A stretch of 8,517 bases of DNA from Opitutaceae bacterium (GTDB taxonomy: Bacteria; Verrucomicrobiota; Verrucomicrobiia; Opitutales; Opitutaceae), in assembly GCA_005787865.1 (NCBI GenBank), contig SXZN01000070.1:1-8517 (forward strand), written 5' to 3'. Under the pieces are notes generated by a model. The model saw only the letters and a program-made list of their open reading frames with translations. It was not told the origin of the DNA and did not search any database. The position numbers and the translations under genes were made by a program. Positions 8,290 to 8,517 of this stretch are shown here, one piece after another (position 1 is the first letter of the stretch; each line of letters begins with the position of its first letter).

Positions 8290-8484
8290 ATGAAAAACAC
8301 TACATTTAACATTATCATCGTCCTCACCGCCATGGGCATCGTCGGTCTGACCATCGCCAGCAAGATTGCTGCTAGCAATTTTGAACTGCTCCCCATCGTA
8401 GTCAGTTACGCGGCCGTCGCTGGTTTGGCCGCGCTCACGATGTCTGATTATCGCACGAACACGAGAGGCTACTCGGTGCGTTAA
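8290..8484 (+). CDS. Small hypothetical membrane protein, two predicted helices
   Basis: A 64-residue protein I do not recognise. From the ATG at 8290 it begins MKNTTF, followed by a hydrophobic helix (NIIIVLTAMGIVGLTIASKI, about 7-26), a short polar turn (AASNFE), a second hydrophobic stretch (LLPIVVSYAAVAGLAALTM, about 33-51) and a polar C-terminal tail, SDYRTNTRGYSVR, with Arg and Tyr. This is the shape of a small inner-membrane hairpin protein with both ends probably in the cytoplasm. The same frame is open back to an ATG at 8185, which would add 35 residues with CKQCRIFRPC but would overlap the divergent promoter; the hydrophobic start makes 8290 more likely. It is divergent from the OxyR-like regulator with 116 bases between them, so it could be one of its targets. 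No Shine-Dalgarno and no terminator are visible. The clear helix pattern supports it being real. Confidence 0.6.
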   Translation: MKNTTFNIIIVLTAMGIVGLTIASKIAASNFELLPIVVSYAAVAGLAALTMSDYRTNTRGYSVR

Positions 8485-8517
8485 GCAACTTTCCTTAGAT
8501 AGTTTATCATTCAACAG

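Noticed and set aside
8263..8514. 83-codon minus-strand open frame at the right edge
   Set aside because: It overlaps the small membrane protein gene, is Asp/Arg/Glu-rich with no domain pattern, and would run head-on into the regulator's promoter.

Overview
The window looks like ordinary chromosomal DNA from a free-living bacterium, moderately GC-rich (by eye, about 55%). I lean towards Verrucomicrobiota (Opitutae-like). The reasons are the roughly 400-residue adenylate-kinase-like protein with its own C-terminal extension, the long 854-residue U32 protein, the style of the ACS-family transporter, and the lack of any recognisable Shine-Dalgarno sequence before the genes. This placement is an inference from protein style; there is no rRNA or other direct marker. 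I see no mobile element, CRISPR array, tRNA or rRNA.

Layout. Bases 1-1211 hold a minus-strand ACS-type major facilitator transporter that runs off the left edge, so its C-terminus is missing. A gap of about 340 bases with several small inverted repeats separates it from trmL (1551-2018, plus strand), a tRNA wobble-base methyltransferase. trmL converges on the next gene with only 12 bases between stop codons, and a strong hairpin whose loop is exactly the trmL stop codon sits at the junction. Four minus-strand genes then follow in transcription order from right to left: an OxyR-like LysR regulator (8173-7235), a DHA1-type MFS efflux permease (7198-5918), a long U32/DUF3656 protein related to RlhA (5911-3347) and an adenylate-kinase-like NMP kinase with a 140-residue extra domain (3245-2031). 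Gaps of 36, 6 and 101 bases suggest the first three, and perhaps all four, are co-transcribed. A small two-helix membrane protein (8290-8484, plus strand) is divergent from the regulator.

How the genes may work together. The regulator-permease-U32 order suggests a regulator controlling an efflux permease and, through a 6-base junction, an RNA-modification-type enzyme. The regulator resembles OxyR but has Thr where OxyR has its peroxidatic Cys199. The divergent region before it carries five ATAG/CTAT-like tetrads at exact 11-bp spacing, the geometry of an OxyR site, and overlaps the regulator's own start codon, which would fit autoregulation. This is the most interesting signal in the window, but it rests on motif reading alone. 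I find no convincing new multi-gene system.
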